64,000 nt of DNA from JAPLJU01 sp036725345 (lineage in GTDB: Bacteria; Desulfobacterota; Syntrophia; Syntrophales; UBA2192): NCBI GenBank assembly GCA_036725345.1, contig DAIMEJ010000001.1, forward strand, positions 1-64,000, in the 5' to 3' direction. The notes below the pieces were generated by a model that was not told where the DNA came from, did no database searches, and saw only the letters and a list, made by a program, of their open reading frames with translations. Of this stretch, positions 41,204 to 49,364 are shown in pieces; the stretch's first letter is position 1, and each line of letters opens with the position of its first letter. A program made the translations under genes and the position numbers.

Positions 41204-41605
41204 CGACAATGTTCTACTCATACATCGGCATCCGCCGGAAAAACTTGAATAATGATAACGGTTTGGGGAGGGAGACGGTTGAAGAAAACCCATGTCCGGC
41301 GCGGAGTTAGGAGCCGGCCTTTTTCTTCCTTGATTTTCCGGCGATGGTTCATACAATTCAGTGTAAACTGAATATTCAGAGTAAATGAGGGAGTGGGATC
41401 TCAGTCCGGCGGGGGTTTTAAAATGAAGAAAATGGACCATTTGGCAGACCGGTTCAGGGATTTTCTGGGCCCCGTCATGCGAGGCACGCTCAAATAAGTT
41501 CGTGGAGGCGTGCATTGTGAAAGTGGTGACTTGCCCGCGCGTTCGTCAGCATCAGGATCCAGGCTATAAAGCCTGAACAGGCTTGAGCACAGAAGGAGGG
41601 GATGA
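41204..41605. other. gap between the riboswitch and the selenoprotein gene
   Basis: About 400 bases without a convincing gene. It contains a palindrome at 41356-41373, a GC-rich hairpin with T tail near 41296-41325 (CCGGC/GCCGG), and a short open run of 24 codons at 41422-41496 with no ribosome site or likeness to anything. Confidence 0.45.
41356..41373. promoter_or_regulatory. palindrome, possible operator
   Basis: ATTCAGT-GTAA-ACTGAAT is a perfect 7-bp inverted repeat with a four-base spacer; a further ATTCAG half-site follows. It is 233 bases upstream of the selenoprotein gene start. Confidence 0.4.
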
Positions 41606-42070
41606 ATGACACCGCAGGAGATGCAGGAAAAGGCGAGGAAGCTGTTCTTCAATCACTATCACTGAAGCCAGGCCGTTCTTGCGGTCGGGCAAGAAAAACT
41701 CGGGCTGACGGATTCAAACCTCATGAAGGCCATGGACATCTTCGGCGGGGGACTCGGGGCCCACGGGGAGGTCTGCGGCGCCGCTGTCGGGGGACTCGCG
41801 GCGTTGAGTCTCCGCTACGGCCGGATCAACGGGGACGAAAAGGCCAGCATGAAGATGTGGTCCTGCGCCTTCCATTTCATGAAGCGTTTCCGCGAGGAGG
41901 TCGGGGGCGGAAGCATCCTCTGCCGCGATTTCGTGAACGTGAACTGGATGGACCCAGAGCAGGTGAAGGAATATCGGGAGGGTGACAAATTTTTGCAGTG
42001 CGTGGAAATCACGGGGAAGGCGGCCCGGATCATGGGGGAGGTGCTTGATTTAGCGGAATCGAAGAAGTAG
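41606..42070 (+). CDS. probable selenoprotein, C_GCAxxG_C_C family redox protein
   Basis: From ATG 41606, preceded by GAAGGAGGGG, the frame reads 19 codons, then TGA at 41663-41665, then continues to TAG at 42068. The result is a 154-residue protein of the C_GCAxxG_C_C (redox-active disulfide) family: KLFFNHYH-U-SQAVLAVGQEKLGL, then FGGGLGAHGEVCGAAVGGL and a late GSILCRDF. In the family the residue at the TGA is Cys (GYNCAQAV pattern), so the codon most likely encodes selenocysteine. A hairpin lies at the correct spacing just after it. If UGA were a stop, only an N-terminally truncated product from ATG 41723 could be made, lacking the conserved first motif. Electron donors and substrate unknown. 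It is followed by an ArsN2-like gene. Confidence 0.8.
41663..41706 (+). promoter_or_regulatory. UGA selenocysteine codon and SECIS-like hairpin
   Basis: After the TGA, AGCC pairs with GGCT at the base, and TTCTTGC pairs perfectly with GCAAGAA around the loop GGTCGG. The loop begins 17 bases after the UGA, the same distance as in E. coli fdhF as I recall it, and contains the GGUC core found in many SelB-bound apical loops. Confidence 0.65.
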
Positions 42071-42107
42071 GCGGGGAACTCTCAGGCGAGAGACGGAGCC
42101 TTCCGGG

Positions 42108-42542
42108 GTGAATATCGACTTTGCAGCATACGAGGACTGGCCGAAGATAAAGGCCCTACTTTGCGAAACAGGGCTGCCCCATGAGGATATCAAAACGCCC
42201 CAGCTGACGCATTTTCTTGTGATCAGGGACGGTGAACGGATTGCGGGGGTGGCGGGTCTCGAGCCGTGCGGTTCCGCAGCTTTACTCCGATCCCTCACCG
42301 TAGCTCCCGGCTATCGGCATTTCGGTTTTGCGTCAAACCTGCTTTCGGAGATGGAGGAATATGCGAAGTCCCAGGGGGCAGGAGCCCTTTATCTTCTGAC
42401 GCTGACGGCCGCCGAATTCTTCGAGAAGAAGGGCTACAAAAAAATCGATCGGAGGGACGTCCCGGAGGCGATCCGGGTGACGACTGAGTTCGAGGGCCTC
42501 TGGCCGTCCAATGCCGATTGCCTGGTCAGGCGTCTCACGTGA
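42108..42542 (+). CDS. ArsN2-like GNAT acetyltransferase
   Basis: A 144-residue GNAT protein of the ArsN2-like subgroup. Recognised motifs: LLCETGLPHEDI at the start, LEPCGSAALLRSLTVAPGYRHFGFASNLL (acetyl-CoA loop, motif pieces LRSLTV and GYRHFGFA), YLLTLTAAEFFEKKGYKKIDR and the C-terminal LWPSNADCLVRRL. ArsN2-type enzymes are named from arsenic resistance operons, where they acetylate small arsenic compounds or amino acids; other members have different roles. The start is a GTG at 42108 with a modest GGAG site. It follows the selenoprotein gene in the same direction at 37 bases and is likely co-transcribed. Confidence 0.7.
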   Translation: MNIDFAAYEDWPKIKALLCETGLPHEDIKTPQLTHFLVIRDGERIAGVAGLEPCGSAALLRSLTVAPGYRHFGFASNLLSEMEEYAKSQGAGALYLLTLTAAEFFEKKGYKKIDRRDVPEAIRVTTEFEGLWPSNADCLVRRLT

Positions 42543-42588
42543 AGCGCACCTTCGACTGCACGGGGCGGAGCCTCCGGGCCTGTGTCCA

Positions 42589-43125
42589 TCAGGCGCCCGT
42601 CAGTTTTTTCAGCTCTTCTTCGAACACCCTGTAGGTGGCCTTTCCGAAGAGAACGAAACGGACCAGCTCGATATCCGGGTGTTCCTTCACGTAGTCTATG
42701 GATGTCTTGAGGGCGATGCGTGCCGCCTCTTCAAGGGGATAGCCGTAGGCGCCGGCGCTCAGAGCGGGGAAGGCGACGCTTTTGATCTTGTGGGCTGTCG
42801 CGAGCTTCAGGCACTCCCGGTAAGCGCTCTTCAGAAGCTCCGCCTCGTCTTTCGTCCCGTCCCGGTAAATCGGCCCCACGGCGTGGATGACATACCGGGC
42901 CTTCAGGTTGCCGCTCGTCGTGATCACGGCCTTGCCCGTCGGGCAGCCGCCTATCATCCGGCACGCCTCCATGATGGCGGGACCGCCGGCCCGGTGAATG
43001 GCGCCGTCCACACCGCCGCCGCCTCGCAGACCCGAGTTGGCCGCGTTGACAATGGCTTCGGTTTCTTCCTTCGTGATATCCCCCTCGACAAGAGAAAGCC
43101 TTGATTGATTGATCCTGATCTCCAT
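42589..43125 (-). CDS. macrodomain protein, O-acetyl-ADP-ribose deacetylase-like (YmdB type)
   Basis: A 178-residue single macrodomain. It shows the family patterns VEGDITKEETEAIVNAANSG, GGGGVDGAIHRAGG and HAVGPIYRDG with PALSAGAYGYPLEEAA, all in MacroD/YmdB order. These proteins bind ADP-ribose and remove O-acetyl-ADP-ribose or ADP-ribosyl groups. Length is normal. It is directly downstream of the phosphoglycerate mutase gene on the same strand with only four bases between, so the two are probably one operon; a metabolic tie is not obvious. Confidence 0.9.
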   Translation of the reverse strand: MEIRINQSRLSLVEGDITKEETEAIVNAANSGLRGGGGVDGAIHRAGGPAIMEACRMIGGCPTGKAVITTSGNLKARYVIHAVGPIYRDGTKDEAELLKSAYRECLKLATAHKIKSVAFPALSAGAYGYPLEEAARIALKTSIDYVKEHPDIELVRFVLFGKATYRVFEEELKKLTGA

Positions 43126-43128
43126 GGC

Positions 43129-44703
43129 CTAACCCCTTTTCGAAATGTGTCTGCCGTCGCCGTAAACGAGCATCCGGTAGGTTTTCTCGATCCGATCCCA
43201 GTTCTCCTCGCGATCCATGGACCAGTAGCGCCCGATAACCGACACCACATTTCCGCGCGACATTTCGGCTGCCTTGTTTTCTATCGCCTCGACGTAGTTG
43301 GCGCCGCTTTCAGGCATCTCCCCCCGCCGTCCGAGCATGGCGTGGATGAAGAGGTCCTTCACCCCCTCCTTCCGGGCCATGTCCATCAGGGCAAGGAGGT
43401 GATCGATGGAGCCGTGGGAGCTGAAGAAGGACACGATGCCCATGAGGTGCAGGGCCGTCCCCTTTGAGCGGCACGCCCTCATGGTTTCGGTGAAAACCTC
43501 ATTTTTGAAAAAGGTGCCGTCGGCGATGGCCATCTCGATTTTCAAGCGGTCCGAGTAGATCCGCCGGCCGGCGCCGATGTGCAGGTGTCCCGCCTCGGAG
43601 TTTCCGACGGTCCCCTCGGGCAAGCCCACAGCTGAACCGGCGGCCTTGAGCCGTGTATGGGGGTAACGGGCGAGGAGCCCGTCCATCACGGGGGTGGCCG
43701 CCCGGGCGATGAGGTTACCTTCCCTTCTGTCGCTGACGCCCCAGCCGTCGAGGATGAGGACGAGAAGGCGTTGGACGGCGCGAAATCCCTCCCCGACGAG
43801 GGAGGAGCCCGTCATGACCGCCGGTTTCGGCAGGCCGAGGAGCCTCAGGACCGTCGGCGCAACGTCTGTCAGCTCACCGCCCTCTCTCAGCGTGAATTTT
43901 TCTTTTTCGTCGACGACGATGAACGGGACGGGGCTACCCGTGTGCCCCGTGTCCACGCTACCATCCGGATACAGCCAGTGCTCCACCGTCCCGTGGTCGG
44001 CCGTGACGATGACGGTGACGCCGGCCTTCCCGGCGGCCTCGAGCACCAGGCCCGTTGAGCGGTCCACCGCTTCGACGGCGCGGGTGACGGCCTCCTCGTT
44101 TTCGATGTGACCGACGACATCGACATTGGGGAAATTGGCAAAGAGGAAACGGTAACGGGGGTCCGAGATTTTATTCACGACGGCTTCCGTGATCGCCCCG
44201 ATCGACATCTCGGGGGCTTCGTCGAAGAGCCTGACGTCTTTTCGCGTGGGGAGAATGACCCGCTCCTCGCCCGGGAAGGGCTCGCCGATTTTCCCGTTCA
44301 AGAAGTAACCCACGTGGAAGGCCTTTTCGGCCTCCGTGATCTTGACCTGGCGGACGCCGTTTTTGGAAAGGACCTCGCTCAGGGTGTCCCGCACGACGCC
44401 CTCCGGCGGGAAGGCGGCGCGGGCATCAAGCCTTCTGTCATACTCGATCATGGTGGCGAAATTGAGGAAGAGGTTTTTCTCGACGGGAAATTCGTCAAAC
44501 CCCGCTTCCGTCAGGCTCCGCGTGAGCTCCACTTCGCGTTCGCCGCGGATGTTGTAGAAGATGACGCTGTCGTCCCCGCGCATTCGGCCCACAGGGATGC
44601 CGTCGGCGCCGCAGAGAACGAGGGGCTCCATGGTCTCATCGTCCTCTTTCCGCCTGTATGCCTCCCGGACGGCCCGGGACATGATGTGCCGATCCGCCTT
44701 CAT
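43129..44703 (-). CDS. cofactor-independent phosphoglycerate mutase, circularly permuted
   Basis: A 524-residue protein carrying every element of the 2,3-bisphosphoglycerate-independent phosphoglycerate mutase, but in swapped order. Residues 1-305 match what is normally the second half (DDSVIFYNIRGE, FPGEERVILP, NVDVVGH with Asp195 and His199, TADHG with Asp236 and His237, HTGSPVPF with His254). Residues 310-520 match the normal N-terminal part (LILDGWGVSDRREGN with metal Asp, GNSEAGHLHIGAGR with catalytic Ser369, GRYWSMDR). All metal ligands and the nucleophile are kept, so activity is plausible. One departure: the usual DGRD motif reads GRRG. The total length is near normal. ATG 44703 has AAAGG upstream. 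No second mutase is in the window. Confidence 0.85.
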   Translation of the reverse strand: MKADRHIMSRAVREAYRRKEDDETMEPLVLCGADGIPVGRMRGDDSVIFYNIRGEREVELTRSLTEAGFDEFPVEKNLFLNFATMIEYDRRLDARAAFPPEGVVRDTLSEVLSKNGVRQVKITEAEKAFHVGYFLNGKIGEPFPGEERVILPTRKDVRLFDEAPEMSIGAITEAVVNKISDPRYRFLFANFPNVDVVGHIENEEAVTRAVEAVDRSTGLVLEAAGKAGVTVIVTADHGTVEHWLYPDGSVDTGHTGSPVPFIVVDEKEKFTLREGGELTDVAPTVLRLLGLPKPAVMTGSSLVGEGFRAVQRLLVLILDGWGVSDRREGNLIARAATPVMDGLLARYPHTRLKAAGSAVGLPEGTVGNSEAGHLHIGAGRRIYSDRLKIEMAIADGTFFKNEVFTETMRACRSKGTALHLMGIVSFFSSHGSIDHLLALMDMARKEGVKDLFIHAMLGRRGEMPESGANYVEAIENKAAEMSRGNVVSVIGRYWSMDREENWDRIEKTYRMLVYGDGRHISKRG

Positions 44704-44913
44704 CCAGGATTACCTTTCGCGTCGGAGTGCTGCGCCTGGAGCGACTGCACCGCTCGCCGCGATTTTCGACCTTTTTTCTGACTGGTCTTTAGTAGCGAAA
44801 TCTTCGGTCCTTGTAAAGCAAAACGTGAAAGACAAAAGCGATTTCAGTTGAAAACTCCATACTTACATGGTAACAAATCAAAAATTATCATCTGCCTGAA
44901 GAGCGCGACGATC

Positions 44914-45297
44914 GTGTTCAAGAGCGGTCACGACAAGACCAGGGAAGAAATTTTGAAAGAGAGCGCGGAAGTGCTCGGCCGCGCAGGCGAGCGGCTCTCC
45001 GCGGCCCTCCGGGAACTCGAACGGATCGAAAGCGTGATTGAAGGGAAGGCGGGAGCACTGAGGGAGCTTTCAGGGGAGGCGGCAGGCAGGGGACCGGAGG
45101 ACATGAATCGGCTTGCCCGTCTGGAGCGCGCCATCACCGGCGAGATCAATAGCGAGATCCGACGCTACAACCGGGCCAGGGAGTACGCGAAGATCCGGTA
45201 CTACTACCTGATTGTCATCCGGGAGGCGGTCGGTTTCCGGCGGCACAAAACCGTCGAGGAGCAATATCGGATCCCGCCGAAGAAAAAAGCCATCTGA
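44914..45297 (+). CDS. helical hypothetical protein upstream of pcm
   Basis: A 127-residue soluble protein (from GTG 44914; TTG 44848 is another possible start) dominated by charged helices likely to form a coiled coil (about residues 10-80, ESAEVLGRAGERLSAAL). The end is basic with FRRHKTVEEQYRIPPKKK. It lies six bases upstream of the pcm start and probably shares its transcript. I do not recognise the family; a small helper or scaffold is one possibility, but there is no specific sign. Confidence 0.5.
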   Translation: MFKSGHDKTREEILKESAEVLGRAGERLSAALRELERIESVIEGKAGALRELSGEAAGRGPEDMNRLARLERAITGEINSEIRRYNRAREYAKIRYYYLIVIREAVGFRRHKTVEEQYRIPPKKKAI

Positions 45298-45302
45298 CGG
45301 TC

Positions 45303-45956
45303 ATGGACAGGTTCAAGCGACAGCGAGCCAAAATGGTCGAATCCCAGATCCGCTCGAGGGGGATCACCGACGAGCGCGTCCTGAAGGCGATGGGAAAGAT
45401 TCCGAGGCACCTCTTTGTCGATGAAGGGTTGGTCGAGCAGGCCTACAATGACAATCCCCTCCCGATCGGCGAGCGGCAGACCATTTCACAGCCCTACATT
45501 GTCGCCCTAATGACGGAAGCCCTGGAACTCAAGGGAAACGAAAAAGTGCTGGAACTGGGCACCGGGTCGGGATACCAGACAGCCATCCTGGCCGATCTCG
45601 CAGAGCGCGTATTCACCATCGAGCGCATCGCAACCCTGGCGAGCAGGGCAAGGAAAGTGCTCGAGTCGCTCGGCTATTTCAACGTGGTCATCCGGGTGGG
45701 TGACGGGACTTACGGGTGGCGGGAGGAAGCGCCCTTCGACGGCATTCTCGTTTCGGCCGGTTCCCCCGATATCCCCAGGCCGCTCGTGGAGCAGTTGTCG
45801 ATCGGGGGCCGACTCGTGATCCCCGTGGGAGGCCGTTACACGCAGACGCTCTACCGGGTGATCCGACTGTCCGAAAATGTCGAGGATGTCAAGAGAGAAG
45901 ATCTCGGCGGCTGCCGCTTTGTGAATCTCATCGGGGAACACGGCTGGAAGGAATGA
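45303..45956 (+). CDS. pcm: protein-L-isoaspartate O-methyltransferase
   Basis: A 217-residue PCMT that methylates abnormal L-isoaspartyl residues using S-adenosylmethionine so that damaged proteins are repaired. Family patterns are MVESQIRSRGITDERVLKAM, PRHLFVDEGL, QTISQPYIVALM and LELGTGSGYQTAILADLA (SAM-binding motif I). Length is standard. It is followed after ~40 bases by an NlpD-like gene; the surE-pcm-nlpD order is common in Proteobacteria, here with pcm and nlpD kept. No surE in the window. Confidence 0.95.
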   Translation: MDRFKRQRAKMVESQIRSRGITDERVLKAMGKIPRHLFVDEGLVEQAYNDNPLPIGERQTISQPYIVALMTEALELKGNEKVLELGTGSGYQTAILADLAERVFTIERIATLASRARKVLESLGYFNVVIRVGDGTYGWREEAPFDGILVSAGSPDIPRPLVEQLSIGGRLVIPVGGRYTQTLYRVIRLSENVEDVKREDLGGCRFVNLIGEHGWKE

Positions 45957-45998
45957 CGGCGGCTGTGAGGAAACACGATACCCGATCCCTGGGGAAAG

Positions 45999-47270
45999 AT
46001 GAGCTTTCGCATTAAAATATTCATTTCTGTCGTACTGCTCCTGATCTTCTCCTCCTGCACCGCCGTGCCGCCCTTTCTCCGGGACTCGGACCAGGCCAGG
46101 GGCGTTTACCATCACGTCAAAAGCGGGGAAACCCTCTGGAGAATATCCCAGGCCTACGGCATCCCCTTGCAGGAGATAGCCGAGGTCAACAACATCACGG
46201 ACCCCGCCATGGTGACGGCGGGGTCGGTCCTTTTCATCCCCGACGCCCACAGGGTCATCACCCTCACGCCTGTCGAGAAAAAGCCGCGCAAGGCGTCCGC
46301 CGTCCCGCCGCCGTCGAGAGGCACCGGGGACGCCGTGGCGAAAGAGTACGCGCCGCCCAGGGAAAAGGTCCGCGAGGAAAAGGTCCAGGAGAAGACCGCC
46401 CCGAAGGCCGATGGGTCAGCGAAGATGTCCGCAAAGGGCGCAGTGGTTGGGAAGACGGCCGTACCCCCCGGGTCCGGGGCGCCGAAAACGGCTCCGGCTT
46501 CGAAATCGCCCGTGGAATCCTCGAAACCGACAGCCGAGACCGCGGCCAAAAGCCCCCCGTCGAAGCCCGAGGTGAAGGCAAAGCCGCCCGCGAAGACAGC
46601 CGGCGGTGCCGTCGCGACGGCAAAGCCTTATGAGCCGGCCCCCGCCGAAAAGGGGCCGACGCTCGAAGACGTGAAAAAGAGGATACGGGAGGAGGAAAAA
46701 AAGGAGAGAGAGAAGGCGGAGGCGGAGCGCAAGCCCGCTCCGGCGGAGGAGCCGAAGCCCGTTGCCAGGGCTGAACCGGAGAAGCCCTGGAAACCGGCAC
46801 CCGCCGAGGAAAAGAAACAGGTGGCGAGGGCTACGCCCGAGGGGGCGAGTAAAAAGGCCCCCGTGGAGCAGACGCCCGGCAAAATCGACCTGCCGAGAGG
46901 CCGGTTCATGTGGCCTGTGAAAGGGAAGGTCACCTCGAAATTCGGCATACAGTCCACGGGGATGAAAAACAACGGCATCCGGATAACGGCGAAAGAAGGC
47001 TCCCCCGTCGTCGCGTCGGCAGGCGGAACGGTGATTTACTCCGCGCCCCTCAAGTATTACGGCGACACCGTTCTCCTCAGACACGATGACAATTACGTCA
47101 CGGTCTACACCAACCTGAAGGACCGGGTTGTCAAAAAGGACGACCGGGTGAAAAAGGGCGAGAAACTCGCCCTGCTCGCAAAACCCGGTGACGGTTCAGA
47201 GAACGCCTACCTTTATTTCGAAATCCGGCAGCACAACAAAGCCAGGAACCCCATGTTTTTCCTGCCGTGA
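45999..47270 (+). CDS. NlpD-like lipoprotein with LysM and (degenerate) M23 domains
   Basis: A 423-residue lipoprotein: signal peptide with lipobox FSSC (Cys20), a LysM domain (about 38-85, VKSGETLWRISQAYGIPLQE), a long Pro/Lys/Glu/Ala-rich linker (90-295) and a C-terminal M23-like domain. The M23 fold is recognisable (FMWPVKGKVTSKFG, GDTVLLRHDDNYVTVYTNL), but the zinc motifs are missing: the region of HxxxD reads NNGIRITAKEG and the HLHFE motif is YLYFE. So it is probably not an active peptidase but an NlpD/EnvC-type activator of amidases. It lies after pcm, the usual setting. The low-complexity linker is typical of envelope-spanning proteins. Confidence 0.88.
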   Translation: MSFRIKIFISVVLLLIFSSCTAVPPFLRDSDQARGVYHHVKSGETLWRISQAYGIPLQEIAEVNNITDPAMVTAGSVLFIPDAHRVITLTPVEKKPRKASAVPPPSRGTGDAVAKEYAPPREKVREEKVQEKTAPKADGSAKMSAKGAVVGKTAVPPGSGAPKTAPASKSPVESSKPTAETAAKSPPSKPEVKAKPPAKTAGGAVATAKPYEPAPAEKGPTLEDVKKRIREEEKKEREKAEAERKPAPAEEPKPVARAEPEKPWKPAPAEEKKQVARATPEGASKKAPVEQTPGKIDLPRGRFMWPVKGKVTSKFGIQSTGMKNNGIRITAKEGSPVVASAGGTVIYSAPLKYYGDTVLLRHDDNYVTVYTNLKDRVVKKDDRVKKGEKLALLAKPGDGSENAYLYFEIRQHNKARNPMFFLP

Positions 47271-47399
47271 CCACAGGGTTGCGGGCTCAGGTCCACGGTT
47301 AAAGAAGAAGAATTTCCCGTGCGGGCTTTATTGACGAAACAAAGGGTCATGCATAATTTATAGCTCATCGGAAGTTGACTTCGGGAACGGCATAAACAC

Positions 47400-48554
47400 A
47401 TGACGATAAATCCATGCTTCGAACAGGGCCCCATCAGGCCGCCCAGCGAGGCGAAAAGCCTCCTCATCCGGGTGACCAGGAATTGCCCGTGGAACAGATG
47501 CGCCTTTTGCCACACCTACCAGGGCTGCGATTTTGAGCTGCGGTCCGTGGATGATGTGAAAAGAGACATCCAGGCGGCCCGTGACATCGCCGACCGGATC
47601 CGGGGCCTTTCCTGGAAAATGGGGGAGGGCGGAGACGTATCCCGGGAGGTCGCGGCCGCCGTTTTCGCCGATGATCGTCTCTACGGGGACGCCTTCCGGT
47701 CGGTCGCGGCCTGGCTGTATTACGGCGGGGATTCCGTCTTTCTCCAGGATGCCAATTCTCTTATCCTGAAAACCGAGGACCTCCTCGAAATCCTCCGGTT
47801 CATCCGTGAGGCCTTTCCCCGGGTAAGCCGGATCACCTCCTATTGCCGGTCCAAGACGGCGAAGCGGAAACCGGTGGCGGATCTCAAAAAACTGCGTGAG
47901 GCCGGCCTTTCGCGCATCCACATCGGTCTGGAGACGGGCTATGACCCCCTGTTGAAATTCATCCGGAAAGGGGTCACGGCGGCGGAGCACATCGAAGGCG
48001 GCAAAAACGTCGTTGCCTCGGGCATTTCGCTTTGCGAGTACGTGATGCCCGGTCTCGGGGGCGAACGGTGGTCCCGGGAGCACGCCGTGGAAACAGCCCG
48101 GGTGCTGAATGCGATCAACCCCGATTTCATCCGGCTGAGGTCCCTGCAGGTGCGCCGGGGGACTGCCCTCTACGACACGATGCAAAAAGGGGATTTCAGG
48201 CCTATGGGGGATGAGGACGTCTTGCGGGAAATTCGGGTTTTCATCGAGCACCTCGAGGGAATTTCGAGCACGCTCATCAGCGATCACATTTTGAATCTGC
48301 TGGAGGAACTGGAGGGGAAGCTGCCGGAAGACAAGGAGAAGATGCTCGCCGTCATCGACCGTTATTTCGGCCTGAGCGGCGAGGACAGGATGGTCTATCG
48401 GCTCGGAAGAAGGCGGGGAATCTACAGGCGGATGGACGATCTGTCGGATCCGGAGGTATACGGCCGCCTCAAGGCCGTTGTGAACCGCTATTCGGCCGAA
48501 GATCCGGACAAAATGGACCGCGATCTCGACAGCATCCGGCAAAACTTTATCTAA
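47400..48554 (+). CDS. radical SAM protein with CX4CX2C cluster motif
   Basis: A 384-residue radical SAM enzyme. The cluster-binding motif reads RVTRNCPWNRCAFCHTYQGC, with cysteines spaced as C-x4-C-x2-C in place of the standard C-x3-C-x2-C. A TIM-barrel follows with SRIHIGLETGYDPLLKFIRKG and YVMPGLGGE, common in HemN/MiaB-like or MTTase-unlike radical SAM proteins. Substrate unknown. I recall related uncharacterised bacterial proteins with the same CPWNRC motif. It is a single gene between the NlpD-like gene and carD. ATG 47400 has no strong ribosome site. Confidence is high for the superfamily, low for function. Confidence 0.85.
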   Translation: MTINPCFEQGPIRPPSEAKSLLIRVTRNCPWNRCAFCHTYQGCDFELRSVDDVKRDIQAARDIADRIRGLSWKMGEGGDVSREVAAAVFADDRLYGDAFRSVAAWLYYGGDSVFLQDANSLILKTEDLLEILRFIREAFPRVSRITSYCRSKTAKRKPVADLKKLREAGLSRIHIGLETGYDPLLKFIRKGVTAAEHIEGGKNVVASGISLCEYVMPGLGGERWSREHAVETARVLNAINPDFIRLRSLQVRRGTALYDTMQKGDFRPMGDEDVLREIRVFIEHLEGISSTLISDHILNLLEELEGKLPEDKEKMLAVIDRYFGLSGEDRMVYRLGRRRGIYRRMDDLSDPEVYGRLKAVVNRYSAEDPDKMDRDLDSIRQNFI

Positions 48555-48600
48555 ATATAATCCGCGCCTTAACCGACCGGGAGGCTGTGGATAATAATCA

Positions 48601-48630
48601 TTGACAGTTTGGGTGTTTTTCATCTATAAT
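48601..48630 (+). promoter_or_regulatory. near-perfect sigma-70 promoter of carD
   Basis: TTGACA and TATAAT, both exact consensus hexamers, with an 18-base spacer, 38 bases upstream of the carD start codon at 48668. Confidence 0.8.
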
Positions 48631-48667
48631 TACGCGGTTTTTAAAAATAAATTGAGGTTTTCAGGCA

Positions 48668-49153
48668 ATGTTTAAGATTGGCGACTTGGCAGTGTATCCG
48701 GCGCAGGGAGTCGGAACCATCGAAACGATTGAAGATCGCGAGGTTATGGGAAGCCGGCAGAAGTTCTATGTCATGCGGATACTCGGAAACGGAATGAGGA
48801 TCATGATTCCGACGGATAGCGCCAGGTCGGTCGGTCTCAGGGAGTTGATCTCCGCGAAGGAAGTACCGAAGGTTTACGAAATCCTCAAGGACAAGAAGGT
48901 GGCCATCGACAAGCAGGCCTGGAACAAGCGGTACAGGGAGTATCTCGAGAAGATCAAAACAGGCTCTGTTTACGAGATTGCCCGGGTCCTGAGAGACCTG
49001 TTCATCCTCAAGAACGGCAAGGATCTCTCCTTCGGCGAACGAAAAATGATGGATACGGCGAAGAACCTGCTCATCAAGGAGATCTCCATCGCAAGCCGCA
49101 TGGCGGAGGCCAAGATCGAAGCCGACATAAACGCCATCTTCCCGATTCACTGA
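48668..49153 (+). CDS. carD: CarD-family transcriptional regulator
   Basis: A 161-residue protein with the CarD/TRCF-RID N-terminal beta domain (FKIGDLAVYPAQGVGTIETI) that contacts the RNA polymerase beta subunit, and a helical C-terminal domain that binds the -10 upstream DNA. CarD stabilises open complexes at many promoters; it is widely found in Desulfobacterota. It is preceded by an exact consensus promoter, fitting constitutive expression. It is followed by the PIN/TRAM gene, the ispDF and gltX genes, a stable neighbourhood in this phylum as I recall. Confidence 0.92.
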   Translation: MFKIGDLAVYPAQGVGTIETIEDREVMGSRQKFYVMRILGNGMRIMIPTDSARSVGLRELISAKEVPKVYEILKDKKVAIDKQAWNKRYREYLEKIKTGSVYEIARVLRDLFILKNGKDLSFGERKMMDTAKNLLIKEISIASRMAEAKIEADINAIFPIH

Positions 49154-49263
49154 CGGCCGCAACATCGGGAAGCGACGCAAGAGCTCTGAGAAAACGCATC
49201 AACGGGTTCGGACTTTCAGCACTCTTTGTTCATCTTCATGCCGCAAGCGGGAAGAACCAATGA

Positions 49264-49317
49264 GACCCCGTCGTGATATTTTCATTGATGTGTGCGTTTG
49301 CTCGGGGCTTTTTTTAT
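49264..49317 (+). terminator. weak terminator candidate after carD
   Basis: CCCCG and CGGGG can pair over a long loop and are followed by seven T residues. The stem is short; the assignment is tentative. Confidence 0.3.
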
Positions 49318-49364
49318 ATATTTGATTACCGTGCCTGCGTTCTTTGAAAAATAGGTGAGGACAA

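Noticed and set aside
40906..41515. Open frames on both strands across 40906-41515
   Set aside because: This stretch is the c-di-GMP-I riboswitch leader; the frames have no protein likeness.
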